Positions 1 to 9,226 of a DNA stretch of 64,000 nt are shown piece by piece; position 1 is the first letter of the stretch, and each line of letters opens with the position of its first letter. The notes under the pieces are model-generated. The model made no database searches. It saw only the letters and a list, made by a program, of their open reading frames with translations, and had not been told where the DNA came from. The position numbers and the translations under genes were made by a program. This DNA is from Bacteroidaceae bacterium (GTDB taxonomy: Bacteria > Bacteroidota > Bacteroidia > Bacteroidales > Bacteroidaceae), in NCBI GenBank assembly GCA_017547165.1, contig JAFYQK010000001.1:1-64000 (forward strand). The letters run 5' to 3'.

Positions 1-61
1 AAGTTAAGCCCGTCCGCGCCGATGGTACTGCACACCCGTGGGAGAGTAGGTAGCCGCCGTT
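1..61 (+). rRNA. rrf: 5S ribosomal RNA, 3' part
   Basis: The first bases match the 3' half of bacterial 5S rRNA: the GTTAAGCCCG block, the GATGGTACTGC loop-E region and the closing GGGAGAGTAGG segment. The 5' half lies outside the window, so an rRNA operon probably ends here. A terminator follows at once. Confidence 0.9.
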
Positions 62-73
62 TTTAAGAAGAAG

Positions 74-107
74 AGACCTTGCAAGCTGATGTTTGCAAGG
101 TCTTTTT
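74..107 (+). terminator. Rho-independent terminator of the rRNA operon
   Basis: A 10-bp stem (GACCTTGCAA at 75-84 with its complement at 93-102), an 8-base loop and a T run at 103-107 directly follow the 5S rRNA. Confidence 0.9.
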
Positions 108-243
108 AATTTCTGCCCTATCTGATGTATATTTAGAAAATATGTTAAGTCTTGGTCTTTATTCATTTTTATATATCCTTAATTTGGCGTTTTTTATGTA
201 ACTTTGTACACATGCTAAGTATAATGGATAATATCAATATTGT

Positions 244-879
244 ATGAAGGTTATAAGTTCTCATATTTTTAGATCAATATGCTCTCTTCTTGTTGGTCTG
301 TTGTTGTTTTTTAACTCCGAACAGATGGGCAGTATTATTGTACGTGTTATTGGTTTGTTGTTTTTATTACCAGGAATCATTGGCGTTATTGTTTATTTAT
401 TCACTAATTTAAGTAAAAATGCCATTGTTCGTACATCATTTCCAATACTCTCTATAGGTTCAATTTTGTTTGGAGTGTATCTTGAAATGTACCCCGACAG
501 TTTTGTTAGATATCTCTTGATTTTATTAGGAATAATCTTGTTACTGGCAGGAATAAATCAATTCTCGTCAATGATTGTTAATCGTAAATTTTCACCATTT
601 TCGTGGGCGTTAGTATGTATTCCTATAGTTCTTATTGGTGTAGGCATCTTTTGTATTATGCACAGTGCCGAGGCCTCTGCCACTTTGTTTAAGATCTTGG
701 GATGTACTCTAGTATATTATGGATTAAGTGATGTTTTTCTAACTATTCGCACCAAACATTATGCTAAGATTTACGAGCGAGAACTTAAGAAGGCAGAAGA
801 AGCTGAACGAAGGGCAAGAGAAGCTGAATATGTAGAATTCGAGGTAGTAAATGCAAATGATACAGATGATAACAAATAA
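244..879 (+). CDS. HdeD/DUF308-type membrane protein
   Basis: A 211-residue protein with about six hydrophobic segments between residues 8 and 165, arranged in pairs as in the DUF308/HdeD family, followed by a charged Lys/Glu-rich cytosolic tail (about 178-211). HdeD relatives are inner-membrane proteins; the enterobacterial member is linked to acid resistance, but the role in Bacteroidales is unknown. A TAACTTTG -7-like element lies at 199-206, about 38 bases upstream of the ATG. The next gene starts 3 bases after the stop, so the two are probably co-transcribed. Confidence 0.7.
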   Translation: MKVISSHIFRSICSLLVGLLLFFNSEQMGSIIVRVIGLLFLLPGIIGVIVYLFTNLSKNAIVRTSFPILSIGSILFGVYLEMYPDSFVRYLLILLGIILLLAGINQFSSMIVNRKFSPFSWALVCIPIVLIGVGIFCIMHSAEASATLFKILGCTLVYYGLSDVFLTIRTKHYAKIYERELKKAEEAERRAREAEYVEFEVVNANDTDDNK

Positions 880-882
880 AAT

Positions 883-2352
883 ATGAAGAAATACGAATTA
901 TTGCAAATTATATTATTTTTCATTTGCCTCTATGTTAATGCCGGCATTCCTGAGGGATATTATAACCATGCCAATGGAAAGTCTAAGGCAGAACTTAAGG
1001 CGGCTTTACATGACATTATAAGAACTGCATCAGTTTTAAGTTATGGCAGTGGTTCGGGGGCCACTTGGAGTGGCTTTTATTATACCGATCGCACCTCCGA
1101 TAATTATTGTATTGACAGATACAGTGCAGAAAGACGTCAGTTCACATCCACTACTTCTGCTATTTCTGGTATGAATATTGAGCATTCCTTTGCCAAGAGC
1201 TGGTGGGGAGGCAGTAAGAATCAGGCTTATAAAGATTTGTTCAACTTGATGCCAAGTGACGCTGCAGCAAATTCTGCCAAGAGCAACTATGCTATGGGTA
1301 AGGTGACAAGTGCTACTTACAACAATGGAAGCATAAAGATAGGCTCCTGCAGGGAGATATCTAATAAGGTATGGGAACCAGAGGACAAATGGAAAGGCGA
1401 TTTCGCCCGTAACTATATGTATATGGTAACATGCTATAGTGATTTGACGTGGACAAGTAATGGTTTGGACCAGTTGGACAACAATCAATGGCCTACATTT
1501 AATGATTGGACAACAAAACTTTTGCTTGAATGGTCGCGGCAAGATCCTGTAGACGAAATAGAGACAGCACGTAATGAGGCTGTCTATAAAATTCAAGGCA
1601 ATCGTAATCCTTTTATTGATTTTCCCAACCTTTGTGAGTATATCTGGGGCGACAGCATCAACTATGTTTTTTCTATTGATGGCTCTGCCACACCCTCCGT
1701 TCCTCCAACAGATGACACTGACCCCACAATCATCGTATCAGAATCCTTAACAAACGGATTGGGCATTTTTCGTGATGTCGCCTATGACGGAACTTCTGGT
1801 ACAATCTGGCGTAGTGACCTCAACTACGGAGCACTTGCCAATGCATATAGTTTGGGCAAATTGGCCGATAATTATCTTCTCGCCAACATTGATTTAACTG
1901 GTTATAAGAGTGCAACTCTTGAATTTGAACATCAAACAGGTTTCAATAAGGGGGTTAATGTAGAAAACAAGTATTTCTATATTCTCGTTACCGATGATTA
2001 CAGTTACTCTCCAGAGGAAACTGCCTGGGAAGTGTTAGATGCAGATTTTCCTACTCCTCCCTCATCCAATTGGACCTCAACGCTTAATTCAGGTGTCATC
2101 GATCTTGATGTATTTGCAGGCAGAAAGATTACTTTAGCATTCAGGTACATCAGCAATAGTAGCGCATGCTATGGATGGGAAATACGTAACGTACAGATAA
2201 AGGGTGTTCCTATAAGTACAGGCATTAGTGATGTCATGTCTGGAGAGTCAAATACTATTTGCAACAAATCTTATGATATAACAGGACGTAGGATAAATAC
2301 TCCAACAACCAAAGGCGTTTTCATCAAAAAAGGTAAGATTTATATAAGATAG
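883..2352 (+). CDS. Secreted endonuclease I-family nuclease with choice-of-anchor J domain
   Basis: The first 20 residues form a signal peptide (hydrophobic core LLQIILFFICLYVNA). Residues about 25-250 form an endonuclease I domain: the NIEHSFAKSWWGG motif carries the general-base His101, and the metal-binding Asn region LFNLMPSDAAANSAKSNY follows at about 119-136. This family makes double-strand cuts in DNA non-specifically outside the cytoplasm. Residues about 285-445 resemble the choice-of-anchor J accessory domain also present in the lipoprotein at 6246-8291. The last 40 residues (YDITGRR, then IKKGKIYIR) resemble a type IX secretion-type tail, suggesting surface delivery. It begins 3 bases after the DUF308 gene. 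Confidence 0.85.
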   Translation: MKKYELLQIILFFICLYVNAGIPEGYYNHANGKSKAELKAALHDIIRTASVLSYGSGSGATWSGFYYTDRTSDNYCIDRYSAERRQFTSTTSAISGMNIEHSFAKSWWGGSKNQAYKDLFNLMPSDAAANSAKSNYAMGKVTSATYNNGSIKIGSCREISNKVWEPEDKWKGDFARNYMYMVTCYSDLTWTSNGLDQLDNNQWPTFNDWTTKLLLEWSRQDPVDEIETARNEAVYKIQGNRNPFIDFPNLCEYIWGDSINYVFSIDGSATPSVPPTDDTDPTIIVSESLTNGLGIFRDVAYDGTSGTIWRSDLNYGALANAYSLGKLADNYLLANIDLTGYKSATLEFEHQTGFNKGVNVENKYFYILVTDDYSYSPEETAWEVLDADFPTPPSSNWTSTLNSGVIDLDVFAGRKITLAFRYISNSSACYGWEIRNVQIKGVPISTGISDVMSGESNTICNKSYDITGRRINTPTTKGVFIKKGKIYIR

Positions 2353-2410
2353 TTACTTGTAGTTTATTGAGGAATATCTCCACCTAAACCTTACTCTAAA
2401 CAATCTTTAT

Positions 2411-3136
2411 ATGCGTTATTTCATCACATTCTCTTACGACGGAACTGCGTATCACGGATGGCAGATTCAGCCTCATAGCAACAGCGTGCAGGAGGAATTA
2501 CAGAAAGCCTTGTCTACATTGCTTCGAGAATCTGTAGAGGTGGTTGGCGCAGGGCGTACTGATACAGGTGTGCATGCACGCAAAATGATAGCACATTTTG
2601 ATTTTAGGGAGATGGATTGCCATCAAGTTGTATACAAGTTAAACAAGATATTGCCCAAGGACATAGCTGTGCAAAGTATAGAACGGGTTGCAGATGATTT
2701 GCATGCTCGTTTCTCTGCTACATCAAGAACCTATCATTACTTTGTGCATCTCAAGAAGAATCCTTTCCACAGGGCCTATAGTTGGCTGGTATACGGAGAA
2801 CTGGACTTTGATCTTATGAATCAGGCAGCAACAGTATTGATGAAGTATCAGGATTTTACGTCATTCTCTAAGAGCAATACCGACACCAAGACCAACAATT
2901 GTACCATCACCTACGCCAGATGGGATAGGGTAGATGATGATCAATGGCGCTTCACTATCACTGCTAATAGATTTCTCCGAAACATGGTGCGTGCTATTGT
3001 AGGTACATTGGTAGATGTAGGCAGAGGTAAGATTACAATGGATCAGATGAGAAAGATCATTGAGGCAAAAGACCGCTGTCAGGCAGGAGATAGTGTTCCT
3101 GGTAATGCACTTTTCCTTGTTGATGTGAAGTATTAA
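2411..3136 (+). CDS. truA: tRNA pseudouridine(38-40) synthase TruA
   Basis: A 241-residue TruA of normal length. The catalytic motif GRTDTGVHA is at residues 48-56, with Asp51 as nucleophile. The N-terminal YDGTAYHGWQIQ and C-terminal RFLRNMVRAIVGTLVDVG are also family signatures. The enzyme isomerises uridines 38-40 in the anticodon arm of many tRNAs. The EamA-family gene follows after 29 bases in the same direction. Confidence 0.96.
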   Translation: MRYFITFSYDGTAYHGWQIQPHSNSVQEELQKALSTLLRESVEVVGAGRTDTGVHARKMIAHFDFREMDCHQVVYKLNKILPKDIAVQSIERVADDLHARFSATSRTYHYFVHLKKNPFHRAYSWLVYGELDFDLMNQAATVLMKYQDFTSFSKSNTDTKTNNCTITYARWDRVDDDQWRFTITANRFLRNMVRAIVGTLVDVGRGKITMDQMRKIIEAKDRCQAGDSVPGNALFLVDVKY

Positions 3137-3165
3137 AAAATTAAATTATAAGGAGGTAAAGGACT

Positions 3166-4047
3166 ATGTGGATTTTATTTGCTTTTGTCAGTGCCACTCT
3201 GTTGGGTTTTTATGATGTCTTTAAGAAGCAGTCGCTCAAAGGAAATGCTGTACTCACAGTTTTGCTGCTCAATTGCTTGTTTTCATCCATCATTTTCCTC
3301 CCCATGGTATGGTATGCACCTTTTGGAGGTTGGGAAGTTCAGAAATACATTGTTCTGAAAGCCTTTATTGTTCTGAGTTCATGGATATGTGGATATTATG
3401 CCATGAAACATCTGCCTATCACCATTGTTGGCCCAGTCAATGCCAGTCGTCCTATGCTGGTATTACTTGGAGCTATTTTTATATTTGGAGAGAAGCTCAA
3501 CCTATTTCAGTGGGGCGGCGTTTTGTTAGCAATATCCTCATTCCTTTTGCTTAAGCGAGGTGGTAAGAAAGAAGGCATTGACTTCTTCCATAACCGTTGG
3601 GCATTGTGTCTGATTGCAGCGGCTCTCTTAGGTGCTTTCAGTGGATTGTACGACAAGTATCTTTTGTCTCCTGTAGCCGAAGGAGGCTTAGGCCTGAACA
3701 GACTCACTGTTCAAAGTTATTTCAACTTCTATCAATTGGCCATCATGCTTGTCGTGATATGGTTGGAACGTCGAAGCAATACAGAGTCTACCCCCTTTCA
3801 ATGGCGTTGGACCATCCCCTTCATCAGCATTTTCATCTGTGCTGCTGATTTAGCATATTTCTATAGTCTTTCACTTGATGATGCCATGATAAGTGTTATC
3901 AGTATGGTGCGCCGTGGCAGTGTTATTGTAAGTTTCATGATGGGAGCATTCTTCTTCCACGAACGTAATCTCAAGAGCAAGGCTGTCGATTTGGTTCTTG
4001 TACTCTTGGGTTTAATCTTCCTCTACCTTGGTACTGTTGGTTATTAA
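3166..4047 (+). CDS. EamA/DMT-family transporter
   Basis: A 293-residue protein with ten predicted membrane helices in two EamA repeats (about 1-130 and 145-292), the usual drug/metabolite transporter layout. The LPITIVGPVNASRPMLVLLGA segment closes the first repeat and MISVISMVRRGSVIVSFMMG the second. The substrate cannot be read from sequence. An AGGAGG Shine-Dalgarno at about 3151 precedes the ATG by roughly 9 bases, unusual here because most genes in the window lack one. Confidence 0.85.
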   Translation: MWILFAFVSATLLGFYDVFKKQSLKGNAVLTVLLLNCLFSSIIFLPMVWYAPFGGWEVQKYIVLKAFIVLSSWICGYYAMKHLPITIVGPVNASRPMLVLLGAIFIFGEKLNLFQWGGVLLAISSFLLLKRGGKKEGIDFFHNRWALCLIAAALLGAFSGLYDKYLLSPVAEGGLGLNRLTVQSYFNFYQLAIMLVVIWLERRSNTESTPFQWRWTIPFISIFICAADLAYFYSLSLDDAMISVISMVRRGSVIVSFMMGAFFFHERNLKSKAVDLVLVLLGLIFLYLGTVGY

Positions 4048-4063
4048 CATCAAAACGAAAAAC

Positions 4064-4678
4064 ATGTCACGATATCTCTTGGTCTGTGCCCTATTGTTAT
4101 CCTCCATTTTGGCATCTGCACAAACACGCATGCGAAATATATTTGCAAATGTGCCAGATACCATTTTTCCTCTCCTTACTCTTAACAATAGATTAGATTG
4201 TATTGATTTTATTGAAAATAACATGGAGGCTCGAGTGAAGAACAAACTTGATGAGCATGTTGTTCTGGAAAACATTACCGACAATTACCTGAGAATAGAG
4301 TTAAGTGCCCACTCTGTTGTAGAAATGAAACTATTTTCTCAGGAGAAAGACACCTTTGTATGCGTTAATAAAATATATCGTGGCCCAGTAGAAGATAGTG
4401 AGGTACTTGTATACGATCTTGCATGGAAAAAGATACATACAATTCCCCGCCCTAAGGTTGAAAGTTTTCTAAATAAGGCATCCGCTTTAGAACTGAATAC
4501 CGACACTATGTCTTTGCTTCACAAAGAAGCAGAGTATCTTCCTTTAATAAAAGCATCTCTGTCGCCAGTGGATGAATCACTGACATGGACTCTTCAGTCC
4601 GGGGAGTTTACTAAGGACATAAAAAAGGTTGCAGACAAGTATCTGCAACCCATTGTAGTCCCTTTGGCCAATAAATAG
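4064..4678 (+). CDS. DUF3256 family exported protein
   Basis: I start at the ATG at 4064, which gives a clean signal peptide ending ASAQ; upstream in-frame extension relies on TTG and overlaps the transporter. The mature part has the DUF3256 pattern: DTIFPLLTLNNRLDCIDFI, then a short charged stretch (MEARVKNKL), then repeated strand-like segments. The family is restricted to Bacteroidetes and has no assigned function. It sits 16 bases after the EamA gene. A perfect 9-bp hairpin at 4627-4650 lies inside the 3' end of the gene. Confidence 0.8.
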   Translation: MSRYLLVCALLLSSILASAQTRMRNIFANVPDTIFPLLTLNNRLDCIDFIENNMEARVKNKLDEHVVLENITDNYLRIELSAHSVVEMKLFSQEKDTFVCVNKIYRGPVEDSEVLVYDLAWKKIHTIPRPKVESFLNKASALELNTDTMSLLHKEAEYLPLIKASLSPVDESLTWTLQSGEFTKDIKKVADKYLQPIVVPLANK

Positions 4679-4726
4679 GAATGGTCTTTATTTATTTTTC
4701 TGTTTTCGGTCCTTTTTCACTCTTCA

Positions 4727-5671
4727 TCAATTCCACCCCCAGGCAGTAAGATTATATTTACTCTCCACTTCATCCTCGATGTTATCGGGCAAATTGCAGA
4801 AGAAGTCGATACCAGTCTTTTCCTCCAGTTTGTCAATGCTTACTGCATATTTTTGAGGAATTGACTTGCCATTTGTAGTATCGCCTTCCCTATGCTCTAT
4901 CCATAAGGCAATTGCTTTATAACCATGGGTCTGCGATTTCCCGGACTTGTAGAGCAATGCCATGTAGAAGTATTTGGGAACGATGATATTGTTTGTAGAA
5001 CCGCAACTTGTATACCCCAATATATTGCTGCTATTGTCTATAGTACCACCCTTTACCACATATATGGTATCAGTTGCATTATATGTCTTTGTCCATCCTC
5101 CGTATAGCTTTCTCACGAGTTGCTCTGTATTCACCCACACGTAGCTGCCATTGTTGTCATAGCCATTAAATCTGCCATATTGCGGCTGCATGTTGGTCAT
5201 GTAGAATGTTTGCTTATTGGCATCAACCGAGCATTGTCGGTCTTCGCTTGCCAGCATATGTCCACGTTGATAACCTTTAAAGTAACCCTCAACCCGATAT
5301 TGGCTTATAATATCTGGATCGCCCATAAAGTCTCCCGCACGTCCACAATTGCTGTCGTAAGTATTGTCTATGTCCCAACGGAAGGCTGTCCATCTCGAAG
5401 ATCTTTTCTTCAAGTCGTACTCAATGCAGAAGTTAACAAACATATCGGTTCTGTTATCCCTTAGTTTTGCCTTCTTCACTATGAACTGGTTTTCCTCACC
5501 ATCTTTTAGTTTGGGTATTTCCAATCTGCTTGCTTCCACAAAGTTACTCTTATTAGCGTTGGTATTTATGTCTATAGAAGGTTTTTCCGGTTCAGGCAAA
5601 TCATTGTTGCACGACCATATAAATAAACTTGCTCCAACTATTACCAATAGTTTGCAATAGTTATAGTACAT
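4727..5671 (-). CDS. DNA/RNA non-specific endonuclease lipoprotein
   Basis: The product has a lipoprotein signal (LLVIVGASLFIWSC) and a NUC1/NucA-type DNA/RNA non-specific endonuclease domain. The core RGHMLASEDR holds the catalytic His, and TFYMTNMQPQYGRFN supplies the metal-binding Asn. The usual Asp of DRGH is replaced by Gln (QRGH), a variant that occurs among Bacteroidetes members. I start at 5671 because it leaves a short n-region before the lipobox; ATGs at 5707 and 5710 are possible. It should act in the periplasm or on the cell surface, degrading single- and double-stranded nucleic acid, and is one of three exported nucleases within 13 kb. Confidence 0.85.
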   Translation of the reverse strand: MYYNYCKLLVIVGASLFIWSCNNDLPEPEKPSIDINTNANKSNFVEASRLEIPKLKDGEENQFIVKKAKLRDNRTDMFVNFCIEYDLKKRSSRWTAFRWDIDNTYDSNCGRAGDFMGDPDIISQYRVEGYFKGYQRGHMLASEDRQCSVDANKQTFYMTNMQPQYGRFNGYDNNGSYVWVNTEQLVRKLYGGWTKTYNATDTIYVVKGGTIDNSSNILGYTSCGSTNNIIVPKYFYMALLYKSGKSQTHGYKAIALWIEHREGDTTNGKSIPQKYAVSIDKLEEKTGIDFFCNLPDNIEDEVESKYNLTAWGWN

Positions 5672-5730
5672 AGAATTATGTAAAGTGTTTACAGAAGAAT
5701 TTCTCATCATCAAAGTATTGTCCTATATAC

Positions 5731-5766
5731 AAAGAAGATGTGCCATTTCTATAGCACATCTTCTTG
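5731..5766 (-). terminator. Hairpin terminator downstream of rpmE
   Basis: A 12-bp perfect stem (AAGAAGATGTGC at 5732-5743 with its complement at 5754-5765) lies between the L31 gene and the nuclease gene. On the minus strand it ends in a short T-rich stretch. Confidence 0.6.
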
Positions 5767-5803
5767 TAAGTCTTTATAAAAGCTTTATTACGCTTTATCG
5801 CAA

Positions 5804-6055
5804 TTACTTGCGGGTCTTTGCGTAACGGCTCATGAACTTGTCCACACGACCAGCGGTGTCCACCAACTTGTTCTTACCAGTGTAGAAGGGGTGAGAAGTG
5901 TTAGAGATTTCCAACTTAACTACGGGATATTCCTCGCCTTCGAAAACAACGGTATCAGTTGTCTTGCAGCAAGAACGGCTCAGGAACATGTCGCCATTGC
6001 TCATATCCTTGAACACAACGGGACGATAATTCTCGGGATGAAGTCCTTTTTTCAT
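5804..6055 (-). CDS. rpmE2: Ribosomal protein L31, type B
   Basis: An 83-residue L31 beginning MKKGLHPENYRPVVFKDMS. It lacks the CxxC zinc ligands of type A L31, since the only cysteines are the adjacent pair in SRSCCKTTD, and it carries the type B insertion, so it is the zinc-independent form. It ends SHPFYTGKNKLVDTAGRVDKF as expected. It appears monocistronic, with hairpins on both sides. Confidence 0.96.
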   Translation of the reverse strand: MKKGLHPENYRPVVFKDMSNGDMFLSRSCCKTTDTVVFEGEEYPVVKLEISNTSHPFYTGKNKLVDTAGRVDKFMSRYAKTRK

Positions 6056-6187
6056 ATCTGTATTTTATTTATTATTATCTTTTGGGTTATATAGCTGGTA
6101 ACTATATATGTGTAATGGAGTGCTATTTCGGAGTGCAAAGATACGGCATTTTATCTTCACTGCCAAACATTTAAAGCAATAATTTCT

Positions 6188-6224
6188 CAAAAAAGCCGCC
6201 AAGTTAGATACTTAGCGGCTTTTT
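6188..6224 (-). terminator. Rho-independent terminator of the TonB-receptor operon
   Basis: AAAAGCCGC at 6191-6199 pairs with GCGGCTTTT at 6215-6223, with T runs on either strand. It follows the stop of the lipoprotein gene by about 20 bases on the minus strand. Confidence 0.8.
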
Positions 6225-6245
6225 GTTGTTATATATATGTTGAGG

Positions 6246-8291
6246 TTAATCAACCTTTACCAATGACGCATCATCTACAAGGATATTCTGTGAAGTGTGG
6301 TAACTGCTGTTCTTGGGTGACATAACAACCAAGCATATAGTTGTCTCCTCGGTTAGAGTGAATTCATGTTCAACCAATGTCCATTCTGTAGCACTCAACG
6401 TTGCATAATCACCATATTTGTAGTTGCTACTATCAATAGTTCCGTCAGCCTTCATTGGCACATAGCCAACACGTGTCTGGCACTTGCTACCAGCATCGGT
6501 GTTTGTTCCCTTTGCCCAGAATGAGAATTTGTATGTGCCGGGAGCATAAGTTGTCTCCTTGTATGCCAAACGCTTGTTTGCGCTTGAAGCATATCCTACA
6601 CTAACGGCATACGAACCACCATGAGCCTTGGTGCTTTGTGATAATGTTGCATTACCTGCACTAGAAGCACTTTTCCAGTTCAAAGGAGTATTGCTATCCC
6701 ATGCTTCAAAGTCACCATTAGATAGAAGATTGCCTTCTGTTGGAGTATCGGGAGTGTCTGGTGTGTCCTCGCCACCTTCTTCGCCTTCGTTGCCACCCTC
6801 GTTATCACCGCCTTGGCTTCCGCCCAACTCAACGCCATTACGCTTTTGTGAGTAGATCATACCGCCCTGAGCAGTTTCAGGAGTGTTGCCCATATAGTTT
6901 ACAAGAGAAGCATATACAATAACCTCGTCACCTACTTGCACATCATCTGACGATGTTATGTCTGCACCATTCAAACCCTTGGTGCGGAAGATGTAGAACT
7001 GAGTACCATTTGCACTGCCATCATCAGAGATATGGAATGTAGCGTTCTTGTATTGTGTACTGATGTCCATCTTGTTGCTCTCACAGACGATACCCTTGAT
7101 GTAGAACTTCTCTGTTGTTGCTTGGTCAGCAGGTAAAGCAGAAGTGTAGTTGAATGCAGCTGCAGCATTGAAAGGATTTTCAAGAGAACCATCACCTTGA
7201 GCACCCTCTGCAGGTGTATCATTACCACCTTCATCAGTATTTCCGCCATCGTCACTGGTTGGAGCAGTCAACGAGTACTTGCTGATTTCCTTCAAGCCAG
7301 GAGCACCGCAGTATTTAGTTGCTTTACCCTTCAGCCAAACTTCCTTGCCCAGCATGGCAGGATTCTCTTTTAGGTTTAGGTTAGCTCTTGCTGCAGAACC
7401 CGAAGGCAACTGCACGGGCGCACACTTACTATAATTTGTTTCGGCAGGATCGTCGGCAATACACATATTTGTATAATGCGCACCATCTGCAGTGAAGGTC
7501 ATATTGCTCAATACTGTTGAAGCTGCGCCTTCAGGAATAGAACCTACGATGTAAGCATGTACCCAAACCTCTTTACCAGTCTGGTTTGCAATGGCCTGAG
7601 CTACGGTATAAGGTTTGTCCCATGTTCCACCATCCTCACTGGGTGTCTCGGGTGTATCAGGAGTTACCTCGCCACCAGGTTGGGTAGAAACATTCAAGTT
7701 GGTAAGCTCCCATGTTGATGCACCTTCGCTGTTACATTCATAACGGAATGCTATGCGGATGTTCTTGCCTAATAGTTCTGCAGGTATGCTCATTGTGTTG
7801 GCAGGATACATATCCCATGAACTTGTGTTTGAACGTTCCTTGGGAGCAAAAGGCAACTTCACCCAATTAGAAGTTGCAGGATCTGCGCTATTGTATTCTG
7901 TGCATACAAGCACCTGATGTCCAGCTTCCAATCCAAGTTTGTTTGTGTAGGCAATTACATAATTGAAGTCTACATAAACGTTTTCTGCATCGCCCAAGTT
8001 TATTTCTGGCGAAATCAGGTAAGTGATGGTAGTTGCAGTGGTTTTGTCAGCGCTATTGTATCCAGTAGCCTTAGCATATGAATTTCCTAAACTCCAAGCA
8101 TTACCTGTTGGTGTATATACATCAAACCCAGTATTCAGACTTGCACTAACGAAGGGAAGACCATTTTCTTCGCTACCATTGCCACCTCCTGGAATCTCAG
8201 GTTCTACGAAAGGAGCAGGGACATCCTCACAACTTGCCAAACAGAATGCTGCAATAGTGGCAAGCATCATTGTTTTGAATAACTTTTTCAT
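6246..8291 (-). CDS. Multidomain surface lipoprotein (choice-of-anchor J, DUF6359 OB-fold, CBM-like)
   Basis: A 681-residue lipoprotein with lipobox LASC (Cys21). Residues about 45-205 form a choice-of-anchor J domain. Residues about 220-345 match DUF6359 (WDKPYTVAQAIANQTGKEVWV, then GYIVG-like strands), an OB-fold-like module. Residues about 365-480 form a second OB-like segment (EKFYIKGIVCES). Residues about 525-680 form a jelly-roll binding module (NLLSNGDFEAWDS). Acidic Gly/Pro/Asp/Thr linkers separate them. OB folds commonly bind nucleic acids or oligosaccharides. It is the last gene of the TonB receptor - DUF5689 - lipoprotein operon and probably captures substrate on the outside of the cell. 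Confidence 0.75.
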   Translation of the reverse strand: MKKLFKTMMLATIAAFCLASCEDVPAPFVEPEIPGGGNGSEENGLPFVSASLNTGFDVYTPTGNAWSLGNSYAKATGYNSADKTTATTITYLISPEINLGDAENVYVDFNYVIAYTNKLGLEAGHQVLVCTEYNSADPATSNWVKLPFAPKERSNTSSWDMYPANTMSIPAELLGKNIRIAFRYECNSEGASTWELTNLNVSTQPGGEVTPDTPETPSEDGGTWDKPYTVAQAIANQTGKEVWVHAYIVGSIPEGAASTVLSNMTFTADGAHYTNMCIADDPAETNYSKCAPVQLPSGSAARANLNLKENPAMLGKEVWLKGKATKYCGAPGLKEISKYSLTAPTSDDGGNTDEGGNDTPAEGAQGDGSLENPFNAAAAFNYTSALPADQATTEKFYIKGIVCESNKMDISTQYKNATFHISDDGSANGTQFYIFRTKGLNGADITSSDDVQVGDEVIVYASLVNYMGNTPETAQGGMIYSQKRNGVELGGSQGGDNEGGNEGEEGGEDTPDTPDTPTEGNLLSNGDFEAWDSNTPLNWKSASSAGNATLSQSTKAHGGSYAVSVGYASSANKRLAYKETTYAPGTYKFSFWAKGTNTDAGSKCQTRVGYVPMKADGTIDSSNYKYGDYATLSATEWTLVEHEFTLTEETTICLVVMSPKNSSYHTSQNILVDDASLVKVD

Positions 8292-8325
8292 ATGTATTTT
8301 ATTTAGTTTTTATTAAATTTATGGG

Positions 8326-9201
8326 TTATATTTCAACAAGGTCGCTATTGGTGCGCATCAGAATCTGCCAAGTGCCATTGTAGTAGGTACATACACCAAT
8401 CACCTTGACTTTACCAGTTGGTATGGGGCGGGTAGCAAAATCGCTGTATGTACTTGTGCGCAATACAATATTATTTGTACCTGCACCAATGATGTTACGG
8501 TTGGCGCAATTGCTTGTCAAACGAACACTGCCATCCTCTGGCGCCAAAGTCTGTGTACCCTCACCACTGATGGTTACATTATTCAGTTCAACTATTCTGC
8601 CTATCATGCTATTGTAGTCAGACGCTGGGGTGAATGGAATTATGTCAACCACAGAGTTCATCTTTATTGTTACAGGCTGATCATTCTCATCCAGACCGGC
8701 AACCTCATCACCCACGAGGCGCACACTCTTTTTCCATGTTGCCAGTTCCATACGACCAAGACCTCCGTTGTATTCTGAACCAATCTGTGCCATGCTGCCA
8801 TATGTACCAACATACAGTCCTTTGAGGTTGATTACCAGTTTTTGTCCTACTGGCATCATAGCATACAGGTCGGTACCATTGATGCCGATGATGATACCAC
8901 CAGTCTCGTCCTGAACGGAGATCTGCTTGTAAATATTGCCGCCCTGGTCATTGCCATTCACAACAACATGCAGTTGCAAGTCGTCGGTCACCTGTTGGAA
9001 ACCACTTTTTTGACTGAAGACATTAGCATATTTGTTTTTCAGATCGGCAATGGTAATCTTCTTGCTTAAGCTTGCTACAATCTCATTGTTGCCATAAGGA
9101 GGGTTGTCTCCAAAATCGGGCGCCTGCCAATCCTCGTTCATGCACGCCGTCAAGCTAAGTGCCCCCAACAGTATTGCTACTAAAAACTTTATCTTTTTCA
9201 T
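8326..9201 (-). CDS. DUF5689 lipoprotein
   Basis: A 291-residue lipoprotein with lipobox LTAC (Cys20). Residues about 45-290 fit DUF5689: ITIADLKNKYAN, then LHVVVNGNDQGGNIYKQ and VQDETGGIIIGINGTDLY, which look like OB-fold strands, and a second beta-rich half ending VKVIGVCTYYNGTWQILMR. DUF5689 proteins of Bacteroidetes often accompany or are fused to exported nucleases; I recall this as general knowledge of the family, not a search result. It lies 25 bases downstream of the receptor gene and 34 bases upstream of the OB-fold lipoprotein gene. Confidence 0.8.
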   Translation of the reverse strand: MKKIKFLVAILLGALSLTACMNEDWQAPDFGDNPPYGNNEIVASLSKKITIADLKNKYANVFSQKSGFQQVTDDLQLHVVVNGNDQGGNIYKQISVQDETGGIIIGINGTDLYAMMPVGQKLVINLKGLYVGTYGSMAQIGSEYNGGLGRMELATWKKSVRLVGDEVAGLDENDQPVTIKMNSVVDIIPFTPASDYNSMIGRIVELNNVTISGEGTQTLAPEDGSVRLTSNCANRNIIGAGTNNIVLRTSTYSDFATRPIPTGKVKVIGVCTYYNGTWQILMRTNSDLVEI

Positions 9202-9226
9202 ATCTTTCTATATTCCTATGTTATTA

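Noticed and set aside
4627-4650. A perfect 9-bp hairpin near the end of the DUF3256 gene as a terminator.
   Set aside because: It lies within the coding sequence and has no T run.
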